A DNA stretch of 64,000 nt from Orychophragmus violaceus (taxonomy: Eukaryota > Streptophyta > Magnoliopsida > Brassicales > Brassicaceae), in NCBI GenBank assembly GCA_030180135.1, contig CM058237.1, positions 39,267,126 to 39,331,125 of the forward strand. The letters run 5' to 3'. The position numbers and the translations under genes were made by a program. Of this stretch, positions 54,550 to 64,000 are shown one piece after another. The notes under the pieces are model-generated. The model ran no database searches, was not told the origin of the DNA, and was given only the letters and a program-made list of their open reading frames with translations. The first letter of the stretch is position 1, and each line of letters starts with the position of its first letter.

Positions 54550-55078
54550 TGTCGAACCGAAAATCCACACTAGAGATTTATGATTTGGAAAGGAGTGGTT
54601 TATAGGGCTAGCACCTAAAAGATAACATGATGATTCAAATAACTATCCAAAATAAACAATGGGTTTCGTAATTATTTTGTATTGATGAAAGAGTGATTAC
54701 AAATGAGATCTCAAAAAAGAGTTAATAGTGAGCTCGTAGAGATGTTTTATATGTAAAAAATAATGTGAAAAGAAGGTCCCCGAGTTAAAGCCATTGGACT
54801 AGTTTTATAGCCTTCGTGATGAGCTCTCCATCCGTATATCTTGTATCCTCTTGTTGGAACAACCTCTGTGATCTCCGGACTGTTGAGCTGATCTCAGAGT
54901 GATCCGTTTGACTAAACCATCTCGATGGTTGAATTAAATATCGGGCACATCCTTCATTGATATGCAGTCGTTTTCCAGCTGATACGGCGGAGATATGATG
55001 GGCTTGGGTTTGGGCTGGAGTAATGTCTCTATCGTCGACATGTTCATGAGATAAGGCCCAATAGGCCATTGGGCCTTA
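54550..55078 (-). repeat. Tat 5' LTR, interrupted by CACTA
   Basis: Minus-strand end TCGGTTCGACA at 54,550; matches 33,014-33,569 with many differences. It runs up to GGGCCTTA at 55,078, where the CACTA terminus begins. The remaining 30-40 bp of the LTR (TGTTGGTATC...) were not found to the right. Confidence 0.75.
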
Positions 55079-55480
55079 CACTACAAGAAAGCAGCATTTT
55101 GCGACTGGAACTTGCGACTATACTTGTAGTCGTAACATTTGGCGACTATTAGGGGAAAATATTGCTACTATTTTGCGATAACGGATATATAGACATGTAT
55201 TAGTCGCTGATATACGACCAAAAATGATTGTCGCCAATTTATTCGTCCATTTACGACCATTGTCGAGACCGGAAACAATAGTCGCAGGCTAGTCGGTGAT
55301 ATGGCGACTATTTTTGTGTCCGATGTGAAGAGTAGTAGAAAAATCGCGATTTGGTCAGTACATGGGTGACAAATTCGCTACTTCATGTATAGTAGTAACC
55401 AAGTCGTTTATTTGTCGCTATTGTTACGACTAATTTTAAAATCATTATTCGTGTCGCAAAGTAGTCGGGTATGGGTCATA
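55079..55480. repeat. CACTA left terminus and subterminal repeats
   Basis: The 12-bp terminus is followed by about ten copies of the core GCGACTA, TAGTCGC or close forms (for example 55,101, 55,113, 55,142, 55,200, 55,300, 55,442), in both orientations. In CACTA elements such motifs bind the TNPA-type protein. Confidence 0.85.
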
Positions 55481-55680
55481 TCATATAGTATTTATGGATT
55501 TAGTAATAATAATATGAGATAGTTTGGTTATATTTTACCTGTTTGTGGTAGGTGTACCGGTTTCATGCGCATGCATTTATGACAATTAAGGGGAGTGGCC
55601 AATTATGTCTACATAGTCGAAATTCAGCACTTTCCCTGTTTTCATTTGTAGAAACACAAAAATTTTGAAAATCTAGTTAC

Positions 55681-58357
55681 ATGGCGGGAGGATACAATAA
55701 TTATAGCAACCATCAGGAGTGGGTGTATAATAGGTTCGATGATGCCACAAACAATTTCTCAACAGCCTTCACAACGGGGGTGGCACAATTTATGGAACTT
55801 GCCAAAAACCAGCCTTTAGCGCTAAGCAATGTCGGTAAGTTTCTCGGCCCTTGTCGTTTACGCAAGAACAAAAAACCGGAAACCACGGAACAAGGAATTT
55901 GGAGTCATCTGTTTAGTTATGGATTTATGCCTGATTATTTTGTTTGGTATAAGCACGGAGAAGAAATCGGTTTGGATATAGGAACAAGTTATGTTGATCC
56001 GAATAGTCATAATAATTTAGAATATAGGTATGTGGATATGGTAAATGATGCATTTTGTGGTTACACGAGTAATAGTGAAGAACTTGTACGTAATTATCCA
56101 AAAAAATTCTATGACTTGTTAGAAGGAGCCAACAATCCTTTATATGATGGTTGTCGTGAAGGTCACTCCCAGTTATCCTTGGCTGCTCAGGTCCTGCATA
56201 ACAAGGCATAGCATAATATGAGTGAAAGGTTAGTGGATTCAATACGTGAAATGATGACAGAGTATGTACCAGAAGGAAACCAGGCAACAGGTTCACACTA
56301 TGAGACAGAGAAATGATGCGCAATTTAGGCCTCCCCTATCGTACAATTGATGTTTGCATGAACAATTGTATGATCTTCTGGAAAGAAGACGAAAAGGAAG
56401 AAAAGTGTCGGTTTTGTGCTAAACCATGATGGAAGCCAAACGAGAGACAAAGTAGAACCAGAGTATCCTACAGTCGTATGTGGTATTTACCTATTGCTGA
56501 CAGACTGAAGAGAATGTATCAAAGTGAGAAGACTGCAGCGGCAATGATATGGCATGCGGAGTACCAAACGAAGGAGGGAGAAATGTGTCATCCGTCTGAT
56601 GCGGCGGAGTGGAAATCATTTCAAGCTCAACATACTCTGTTTGCTCAAGAACCCTGTAACGTTTATCTTGGATTATGTATAAATGGATTCAATCCATTTG
56701 GCATGTCTCGTAATCATTCGTTGTGTCCATATAATTTACCTCCTGATATGTGCATGAATACAGAATACTTGTTTCTTACAATTCTGAATTCTGGGCCAAA
56801 TCATCCGCGTGCTAGTCTCGATATCTTCCTCCAACCTCTTATTGATGAGATAAAGAATTGTGGTCTTCTTGAGTCGATGCATACGATGTGTCATTGAATG
56901 AAAACTTTAAACTAAAAGCAGTGCTGTTGTGGACGATAAGCGACTTCCCGGCATATGGGATGTTATTAGGATGGACAACCCATGATGGATTGTCTTGTCC
57001 TATTTGCATGAAAGATACAAAATCTTTTTATCTGCCTAAGGGAAAGAAGACGTGGTTGTTTGATTGTCACAGAAGATTTCTTCCATTTGGTCATCCATTG
57101 AGGAAGAATAAAAAAGACTTCTTGAAGGGAAAAGATGCCACAAAAGGGCATCCATCTGAGGTATTGAGTGGTGAGCAAGTTTATAGTGAGCCATTGCAAG
57201 GTGTAAATCCACCGAAGTTGGATTTACACCTTGTACTGGAGGGACCTCACTCTTCGACATATTCTTGATTTGATGCATGTAGAGAAGAATTTTTTTGACA
57301 ACGTCATGAACACTCTTTTGAGTGTGAAGGGTAAATCCAAAGACACAATCATGTCAAGAATTGATATAGAACGATTATGTTCTCGGCCACACCTACATAT
57401 TGATGGTGAGGGTAAAGCTCCTTTCCGCACGTACAGATTGACAAACGATGCCAGAACAAAATTACTAGAATGTGTGAAACATGCATTCAAATTCCCAAAT
57501 GGCTATGCGTCCGACTTAGCTAGTTGTGCTGATATGGATAACGATAAGTTTTCAGGGATGAAGAGTCATGACTGCCACATTTTTATGGAGCGGCTACTTC
57601 CATTTATCTTTGCCGAACTCTTATACCGGAACGTCCACCTTGCGTTAGCAGGTTTCTATTTTATTTTACTTAATATTTGATAATTAAATATGAGTATAGT
57701 ATTTTATATTTACCAACAATTTCAAAAAATATATATTGTAGGGTTTGGAAGTTTTTTCCGTGACTTATGCTCGAGAACTTTACAAAAAAATCGTCTCCAA
57801 TTTCTCAAAGGAAATGTAGTTGTAATCATATGCAACTTGGAAAAGATTTTTCCACCATTTTTCGACATGATGGGGCACTTACCTATACATCTCCCCTAAA
57901 AATCTGAATTAGGAGGTCCAGTGCAATATAGGTAGATGTACCCTTTTGAAAGGTATTTCAAAAAGTTGAAAGGGAAATCAAAGAACAAAAGATATGCGGC
58001 AGGATCGATTGTTGAATCGTATATCAATGAGGAGATAGCTTATTTCTCAGAGCACTACTTTTCTGCGAATATAAAAACAAAATCAAGGTAAATACGCTAT
58101 CACATGTTCACTTTACAATTTGTAAGACACACACATAGTAGATATTAATTAATTATAAATTTTTCAAAACCAATTAATTTGGTCAGGTTAACCAGATTCA
58201 CCGAAGGTGAAATCCCAGTATATCATGTTGAAGTTCCTGATATATTTACTCAAGTGGGTCGTCCAAGTGGACGAATGCAAGAAATTTGGCTTTCAGAGAA
58301 AGACTACAGATGCGCACAAGTTTATGTTCTGCGAAACTGTGGGTATTTGGAGCCACT

Positions 58358-58390
<33 letters not shown>

Positions 58391-59456
58391 AGTTGGCATG
58401 TCTTATCTTTCGGTTTAATATATTCAACTACACTATGATTTCTCATATAAGTTTTGGTTGAAATTAAAGTATGTTCGAAAATTATCTGTCAATAAAATAT
58501 ACCAAACTCTCCGAAGAAGAGGTCTCCGCAAAAAGACCCGAAGAATATTGAATCTGGGTAGAAGATTATATATGTGTAATATTATGTTGTACCTATATAT
58601 TTATTTGAATTTATCTTTGCCAAACTCTACATTTGATATTTTCTTTCTATATACTGCAGGTTACTTATTGCAAAAACACATATGATTTTCCTGATTGGGT
58701 GCTAGAGATAGTGCATGGACCTGTGCATAAGGCAAAAACCTTATAAGAGGATATTTGTTTCATAGAGAGTATCACGGCGTGGGGGAAAAGACATGTAACT
58801 ATGGTGTACGTGTTAAAGGAGAGAATTATGCTGATGCATCTGATGAGGCTGATTTCCACGGGATTTTAACTGATATCATCTCGAGTATGAGGGAATTGTG
58901 AATTTGAGAATCACATTATTTAAGTGTAATTGGTACGACCCTATGATCAGTAGAGGCACTCGGAAGAGTAATGCTGGCGTTGTAGACGTTCTTTCAACAA
59001 GAATACACAGTAAAGACGAACCATTTGGTCTAGGTACGGTAGTTCCATACCTGTAAATCTTAATGCCTTTAAATATATGTACGTATATAACTTCATTCAG
59101 TACATACAAATTGCACAGCCTCACAAGCAGATCAAGTTTGTTATATCCCGTATCCATACACGAAGAAACCAAAGCGAGAGTGGCTAAGTGTTGTTCAAGT
59201 CAACCCGAGGGGAAATATTTCAGGAGATTACAGTGACATGGAACCCATTCTTTTGCAACAAGAGAATGATGATCATGTGATGATGACTAGAATCGAAGAT
59301 ATCATTACTGAGAACTTGGTACAAGGAGGAAACACAATAGATCTTGATTACGAGGTCGGGGATGCGGAACCTGAAGATGAATTCTGTTGTAATTTATCAT
59401 CTTCTGATGATGAGGATCAAGATAACGATGAAGAGCAGGATGAAGAGCCCTTGTAA
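55681..59456 (+). pseudogene. TNP2-type CACTA transposase pseudogene
   Basis: N-terminal transposase-associated part 55,681-56,211 (QEWVYNRFDDATNNFSTAF; then EQGIWSHLFSYGFMPDYFVW), ending in TAG. TNP2 core: 56,310-56,430 (NCMIFWKEDEKEEKCRFC), 56,478-56,897 (MWYLPIADRLKRMYQSEKTA; AEPCNVYLG-like QEPCNVYLGLCINGFNPFG), 56,888-57,268 (LLWTISDFPAYGMLLGWT), 57,231-57,650 (LRHILDLMHVEKNFFDNVMN; FSGMKSHDCHIFMERLLPF). DUF4218-like: CNLEKIFPPFFDMMGHLPIH, then FKKLKGKSKNKRYAAGSIVE. DUF4216-like near 58,820-59,035 (LFKCNWYDPMISRGTRKSN), and an acidic tail ending at 59,456. GT-AG introns are visible at about 57,651-57,741 and 58,088-58,186. Stops and frameshifts throughout make it inactive. Confidence 0.88.
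58363..58390. repeat. TA microsatellite
   Basis: About 14 TA units directly after AAAGG, in an intron of the CACTA transposase pseudogene. Confidence 0.9.
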
Positions 59457-59564
59457 TATGCATGTTGACTTTGTCGAGGTTATTATGGTCAAGGTATTCT
59501 TTCGGTTTATGATAATTTACCTAAATAACTTGGTTTAGGCGCGATAATGTTTCTTGTTTTGGTG

Positions 59565-60264
59565 GGTCTTATTACATTAATATTTTTTTCACTGGAATGG
59601 TTATTAGATTAATATTACTCTCAATTTCTCGGTCCCATAATACTCCACTATAAATTACAAAAATGAAAGACAAGAAGAATATCAAATGGAATGATAACAT
59701 AGGAATTGAGTGGAATACCTCAAATACTGATATTACAAGTCAAACTAAGAAAAATAATTAGAGCTAAACTAATTTCTTAAAAGACTAGTTCTTCCAAAGC
59801 CGAAGCTTTAGTTGTGATATCGGTTACTTTCCGCCAGAAACCGAACCGCTATCTCGACTGACGATTGAGTTGTCTTCTCCCAGCAAGGCCATCGATGAGA
59901 TAAGAACTTTTATGAAATAAACACCTGAACCAATGTTCTCCTCAAGATAAAATAACCCAAAGGAATCGATCTCAAACAATCATCTCGCCGCCTAGTGTAT
60001 GACGACGAAAGACCATTTGATCGTTTGACCTTGCAAGACTCGTAGGTGACTTTATCTAGAGGAGAATACTAGTTCCGGTGTTGTTCATGCATGACTCCAG
60101 AGGTCGACACAGAACCGAACAAAAGAAACATAAGAACATGTCAGCATATTTAAGGAAGAACTTAAGATAAAAGATAGAAATCGAAGCAAGGCTCTGTTAG
60201 AAGCGATGGAGAGGAAAGAAGTGAGGATGGGGAAGAATGATGAAAATAGGGGCTATATATTTAC
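59565..60264. other. Unassigned sequence between CACTA and Cop-III
   Basis: No retroelement coding motif and no long frame. On the minus strand there is a TATATAGCCCC box at about 60,250 followed by a pyrimidine-rich stretch (60,195-60,235), as in a plant promoter and 5' untranslated region. The rest could be exon remnants of a host gene, but I cannot identify a protein. Confidence 0.35.
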
Positions 60265-60913
60265 TGTTGGGAATGTCCTGAAATCTACCGTACTATCTCT
60301 AGAAAGTATGATAAGTGTCGAGATCAGACATAAGTCATAAATACTGGGTGATCATGATGACTTGCTAGAGCCCGCTCATGATCTATAAGTTTAGGACTTA
60401 TTACCAGTATTGTATGATCCCTAAGGGTCACACACCATAGCTAACGGGAAAGTTAACAAGGAATTAATACGGTAAGATGCAAGGCATTTACTGTATTTGT
60501 ACAGAGATTTGGGCCAGACAAAATACAGGCTTTTGTCTGATTTGTGTCTTGGGCCCAAAATCCTAATGAGCCATTAGTTTAATTACTTGGGCCCATATAA
60601 GGAAGAGGAGAGGCGCAGGAAGCCCTAAGGCTTGATGCCTCTGCGATTTTCACACCAGCCGTCCTCTCTCTCTCTGTTGATTCCAACTTGGTCTAGCAGC
60701 CTGATCCAATAGCTTGTAAGCGTGTGGATACCTGAGGAGGAGCCGGTAATCATCAGCTCTTGCAGATCTCTTCATTCCTTTGATCAATCCGCTGCAATCA
60801 CAAGGTAATGAATCTGATCTGTTTATGATTCAACTGCAAATCACCTAGATCCTAGATGATTATGTGCTAGGATGTAACCTGACAATTACACCATGAACAC
60901 ACATAATCCTACA
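60265..60913 (+). repeat. Cop-III 5' LTR
   Basis: 649 bp, TGTTGGGAATG to AATCCTACA. It shares with the other two LTRs a block around 60,413-60,435 (ATGATCCCTAAGGGTCACAC). TATA-like CCATATAAGG at about 60,593. Confidence 0.9.
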
Positions 60914-60914
60914 G

Positions 60915-60926
60915 TGGTATCAGAGC
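60915..60926 (+). promoter_or_regulatory. Primer binding site of Cop-III
   Basis: TGGTATCAGAGC, one base after the LTR end, as in Cop-I and Cop-II. Confidence 0.95.
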
Positions 60927-61220
60927 CTAGGTTGTTAGGTTTTTGCTTTTTGGATCATACTAGGTTGTTTATAAGTTTGTTGAATCGATTTTAATGAGTA
61001 AAATTGATTGAAACTTGGAAAACCTAGAAATAAGAAAATCGATCTGAAAGCTTGATGATTAAAGTTGATATCGTCTTTTTGTGTTGAAACCTAGAAAGTT
61101 TGATTAAATCGATCTTTGCTGTTGACTTTGTTTTATAATCGATTAATAAGACAATCGCTTTGACTTTGTTTTATCATAAGTGAAACGAATTTGATAATTA
61201 TGTGATTGTCATGATCGTAA

Positions 61221-61568
61221 CAACCTAACATAACAAATGATTATTATGAATTACTCGCATTGCATTTGGCATCGAGGAGTTGGAATCGTTTTGTCTTTTA
61301 GTGTTGTGTGATAATCGATTTGTCCTCACATGACAAACGATTTGTAGAATCATAACAAACGATTTTGTTTTTGTTGAATAAGCAATTATTGAATAATTAT
61401 GACAACCTAACATAACAAACGATTATTATGAATTACTCGCATTGCATTTGGCATCGAGGAGTTGGAATCGTTTTGTCTTTTAGTGTTTTGGCATCACATG
61501 ACAAACGATTTGTAGAATCATAACAAACGATTTTGTTTTTGTTGAATAAGCAATTATTGAATAATTAT
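61221..61568. repeat. 182-bp tandem duplication in Cop-III leader
   Basis: Copies start CAACCTAACATAACAAA at 61,221 and 61,403 and end GAATAATTATG. The second copy lacks about 16 bp. Each contains repeats of ACAAACGATT. Confidence 0.9.
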
Positions 61569-62132
61569 GGTTCAAGCGGTTAATCCAAATCGCGGTTTGC
61601 TGGAAATTATTTAATACAATTGGTATTATTTAATTTCTGGTTAAACCGGATTTAAATTCAAAAATTGAATTTTAACCTAAACCGAAGGCTGGTCTAAGTT
61701 TGATTTGGTTGGACCAAATAATTTAGAGCTGGTCTGGTTTAGTAAATAACCAGTTGGATTAAGTAGTTAATTTGGTCTTGGACCATAATTAATGAACCGA
61801 CTCGGTTATGTCAAATTATTGGGCCAATTAGAATTATGTGGTCTTGGGCCAATAATTGGGCCTATAATTTGTGACCCAACCGAAAACTTTAATAAAATAT
61901 TAAATTAAAAATTTCTATTTTTAGTATGTTTCTAAATTTAGAAAGTTTCTAAAATAAGTAAGTTTCCCAAAATAGTAATCTTCTATTTTTGGAAAGAAAA
62001 CCTAAAATCCTCAAAAACAATATCAAGCTTGGATGTCTTGCCCAATCTTGTCAGCTACTTAACGCTTATTCAATTACAGATATGGCTTACAGTGTGAGGT
62101 GCCTGTTTTTGCGTAAGTAAAGTAGTATATAG

Positions 62133-62167
62133 TCACTAATTTCATTGGGAGTCCCAGACTTTAGTGA
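62133..62167 (+). promoter_or_regulatory. Leader hairpin H1 of Cop-III
   Basis: Outer stem TCACTAA/TTAGTGA, a 2x2 internal loop, TC/GA, 5' bulge AT, inner stem TGGG/CCCA, apex AGT. About 350 nt upstream of gag. Confidence 0.65.
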
Positions 62168-62201
62168 TTATTTGGCTGTAAGAGATTGGTTTCCTTGACT
62201 G

Positions 62202-62222
62202 GGCCATCGGGAGTCCCGGGCC
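62202..62222 (+). promoter_or_regulatory. Leader hairpin H2 of Cop-III
   Basis: Outer stem GGCC/GGCC, 5' bulge AT, inner stem CGGG/CCCG, apex AGT. About 285 nt upstream of gag. Confidence 0.65.
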
Positions 62223-62322
62223 TTGAGACATCTGGTGTATTGGGCCTTGGGCCCAATTCACAACCGAGAGTTATTGGATATAACTAGCTGTGTGTATGCT
62301 TACCAAGTAAAGCTAATTCCGG

Positions 62323-62341
62323 GTGACGGCCAGTGGCCCAC
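62323..62341 (+). promoter_or_regulatory. Leader hairpin H3 of Cop-III
   Basis: Outer stem GTG/CAC, 5' bulge AC, inner stem GGCC/GGCC, apex AGT. About 165 nt upstream of gag. Confidence 0.6.
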
Positions 62342-62496
62342 TTTGGTTTTAGTTGAACATGGGTCTCGGAATCATTGCATTCTTATGAGGTTAAACAAAG
62401 AAATTTTGGATGCAATGCGAGTTTTCTTATAAGTTATTAAGATTACTCTTTTATGAACTAAATAACTAAAACTCTATTTATCTCTAAATTTCAGTT

Positions 62497-63387
62497 ATGA
62501 CTAGCACAAACAATCAAAACACTTTCTCGATCCGGTCTGTCCTTGAAATGGACAAACTGAACGGATCAAATTTCTTGACTTGGTCGCGGAACCTGAGGCT
62601 AGTCCTCAGGCAGGAGAGAAAGGACTATGTTCTTGAGAGAGCTCTCCCCGTGAGGATCGGGTCCAATGCATCTCATGCAGTATATGATGCTTGGAATAAG
62701 CATTATAATGATGCGGTAGATGTGCGTGGTCTGATATTGGCTACCATGGACTCAGATTTGCTGAAGCAATATGAGAACATGGAGTCGCCAATAGAGATGA
62801 TCAGCAGCCTGAAATTGAAATTTCAGGAGCAAGTAAGAGTGGAGAGATACCAGTTGGTTAAGTCTCTCACTAGCTGCAAGCTACCAAATGATCATCCAGT
62901 GAGTCCTCATGTCAGTAAAATGATGGGTTACATTGATAACCTGAGGAAACTGGATTATCCAGTTAGCCAAGAATTGGCAACTGAGATCATTCTGCAGTCA
63001 CTGCCGTCAAGCTATGATAAGTTCAAAAGGAACTATATCAAGAAAGGCTTAACGAAGACGCTGACTGAACTGCATGATATGCTCAAGACAGTTGAGCCAA
63101 ACGTGAAGAGTACCCTGTATAATCTCATAATGGAGAAGGGTAGGTTTACTAAACCTAATGCTGACAAGGGTGAAGACAAAGTTGTCCAGATTTTGAATCA
63201 TGGCAAGCGTGTGTCTTCTGAGCCCGAGTCAGATACATCTTACGTTGGTAAGTGCTGCTACTGTAAAGAGACTGGGCATTGGAAGAGAGATTGCATTAAA
63301 TTCATGGAAGATTATGAGGAGTTGAAGTTGATGTATGAGACTACTTCCTCAGGTATTCATGTTATTACTTCAAGTTCTATCTTATAG
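62497..63387 (+). CDS. Cop-III Gag frame, ending at an in-frame TAG
   Basis: 296 residues, starting MTSTNNQNTFSIRSVLEMDK. Capsid-like region with NFLTWSRNLRLVLRQERKDY and ELATEIILQSLPSSYDKFKR, then a CCHC knuckle CCYCKETGHWKRDC. It ends at TAG 63,385-63,387, just before VLDTGCGTDICYN, the protease start, in the same frame. In Cop-II the corresponding position is open. The capsid part is intact, so Gag alone could still be made, but pol is decayed. Confidence 0.8.
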   Translation: MTSTNNQNTFSIRSVLEMDKLNGSNFLTWSRNLRLVLRQERKDYVLERALPVRIGSNASHAVYDAWNKHYNDAVDVRGLILATMDSDLLKQYENMESPIEMISSLKLKFQEQVRVERYQLVKSLTSCKLPNDHPVSPHVSKMMGYIDNLRKLDYPVSQELATEIILQSLPSSYDKFKRNYIKKGLTKTLTELHDMLKTVEPNVKSTLYNLIMEKGRFTKPNADKGEDKVVQILNHGKRVSSEPESDTSYVGKCCYCKETGHWKRDCIKFMEDYEELKLMYETTSSGIHVITSSSIL

Positions 63388-64000
63388 GTATTGGATACTG
63401 GTTGTGGCACTGATATTTGTTATAATATGCGGAGCCTAAGCAACAGTAGAACGTTGAAGGAAGGACAAGTGGAACTGCATGTCTGGAAGGAGCTATGGAT
63501 GCTGCCTCAGCAGTAGGGTTTTCACTTGTAGATGCCTTTGAGGCTTGGTTTTGTATTAAGTAATTGCTACAATGTACCTGCTTTAAGCAGAGTTGTCTTT
63601 CATTTTCTTGTAAGAATTTGAATGTTTTTCATTTTGATAAAAGACAAGTTTTGTTCTTTTGATCTTAATGAAATATTAATTGTAGCACCCTATTCAAGGA
63701 AAGGGTTTTATATCTTAAACCAAAGAGTGCCTAAATGTAACATAAATACCGAATTGGTTTAAATCTGATGAATTAAACCTGATTTTTCTTGGCGTAAATG
63801 TTTTGGTCACATAGAGTAAGTCGGATTCAGAAACCCCATAGTTATGGACTTTTGGGCTCATTTGATCGGATATCTTATGAGACTTGAATTCTGCTTACTG
63901 GACCAAAAGACAAAGGGCCCATCTTAGCCGAGCTAGAGAAAGGTTCAAAGGCTTATTGGACCTTGAACATACTCATGTATGTGGCCCGATGAGCAGTAAT
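63388..64000 (+). pseudogene. Cop-III protease and pre-integrase remnant
   Basis: Protease motif LDTGCGTDICYNMRSLSNSR directly after the TAG, then stops and frameshifts. Later pieces match Cop-II: FYILNQRVPKCNINTE near 63,705 and YGLLGSFD near 63,842. The rest runs off the window. Confidence 0.75.

Larger units (their letters stand above)
33014..55078 (-). mobile_element. Tat-type Ty3/gypsy element hosting two nested copia elements
   Basis: Minus-strand order: 5' LTR (55,078-54,550, its start lost), primer site (54,546-54,529), leader and gag N-terminus (to 53,603), the copia insertion (53,597-38,456), gag (38,450-37,914), protease region with G runs, reverse transcriptase, RNase H, a second RNase H, integrase, 3' region and 3' LTR (33,569-33,014). 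The extra RNase H after the first one, downstream of reverse transcriptase, is the hallmark of the Tat lineage (plant elements with an archaeal-like RNase H). All frames are broken. Confidence 0.8.
55079..59564 (+). mobile_element. CACTA (En/Spm-like) DNA transposon, decayed
   Basis: Left terminal inverted repeat CACTACAAGAAA at 55,079-55,090, preceded by TTA, a possible 3-bp target site. Many GCGACTA/TAGTCGC subterminal motifs lie in 55,100-55,470. A TNP2-type transposase gene follows. The right terminus is uncertain: TTTCTTGT then TTTGGTG at about 59,549-59,564 is a weak candidate, with no subterminal repeats and no TTA copy. Confidence 0.8.
60927..62496 (+). other. Cop-III untranslated leader
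   Basis: Contains a 182-bp tandem duplication (61,221-61,568), an AGAAAGTTTCTAAAA-like stretch at about 61,910-61,990 as in Cop-II, and hairpins H1-H3 (62,133-62,341). Short frames here are not conserved. Confidence 0.85.
60265..64000 (+). mobile_element. Cop-III: Ty1/copia element, 3' part outside window
   Basis: 5' LTR (60,265-60,913), primer site, 1.6-kb leader, gag frame and decaying pol up to the window end. The gag and leader are clearly related to Cop-I and Cop-II but diverged, and it lies on the opposite strand. The base before the LTR is C in TTTAC; the partner flank is outside. Confidence 0.9.

Noticed and set aside
59549..59564. Right terminal repeat of the CACTA element
   Set aside because: TTTCTTGT is right but the end reads TTTGGTG rather than AGTG, and there are no subterminal motifs or TTA copy; kept only as a weak candidate.
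1..64000. Any intact host gene
   Set aside because: All long conserved frames belong to transposons; the DUF1985-type copies are broken and the 59.6-60.3 kb stretch gives no protein.

Overview
This window is plant nuclear repeat DNA, almost certainly from a Brassicaceae species. I found no intact host gene, rRNA or tRNA gene. It is a stack of LTR retrotransposons with one CACTA DNA transposon and one duplicated pseudogene. The evidence for a plant is the primer binding sites for initiator tRNA-Met, a Tekay-type chromovirus, a Tat-type Ty3/gypsy element with a second RNase H, a TNP2-type CACTA transposase and a DUF1985-type pseudogene. The setting looks like pericentromeric or other gene-poor heterochromatin.

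Layout. 1-3,372: 3' part of a plus-strand gag-only LTR element (called FamA here). 3,373-4,744: broken Tat LTR and 3' region. 4,745-5,166: another FamA piece. 5,167-21,222: a minus-strand FamA element split by a Tekay chromovirus (7,788-19,539), whose RNase H region is itself broken by part of a third LTR element (13,275 to about 15,650). 21,223-34,426: a tandem segmental duplication (offset about 7.2 kb), each copy holding a FamA LTR, a palindrome array, a DUF1985 pseudogene and a Tat LTR with 3' region; a FamA internal fragment lies between the copies. 33,014-55,078: a minus-strand Tat element interrupted by copia element Cop-I (38,456-53,597, 5-bp target duplication CTCCA). Cop-I is interrupted by copia element Cop-II (44,143-51,890, target duplication AATCA). 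55,079 to about 59,560: a decayed CACTA element inserted in the Tat LTR. 60,265-64,000: a third related copia element (Cop-III) on the plus strand, running off the window.

Activity. Cop-II is the only element that looks competent: I see no difference between its two 678-bp LTRs, and its 1,325-residue Gag-Pol frame keeps the key catalytic residues. Cop-I has about 10 differences between its 705-bp LTRs and four breaks in its polyprotein. All other elements are older and broken.

Most interesting signal. The untranslated leaders of the three related but diverged copia elements each carry three hairpins of one design: an outer stem, a 2-3 nt bulge on the 5' side, a 4-bp inner stem and an AGT (AGU in RNA) apex. 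They sit at matching distances upstream of gag (about 350, 290 and 150-170 nt). Stem sequences differ between elements while pairing is kept. I do not recognise this module; a role in genomic RNA packaging, dimerisation or translation is inference.
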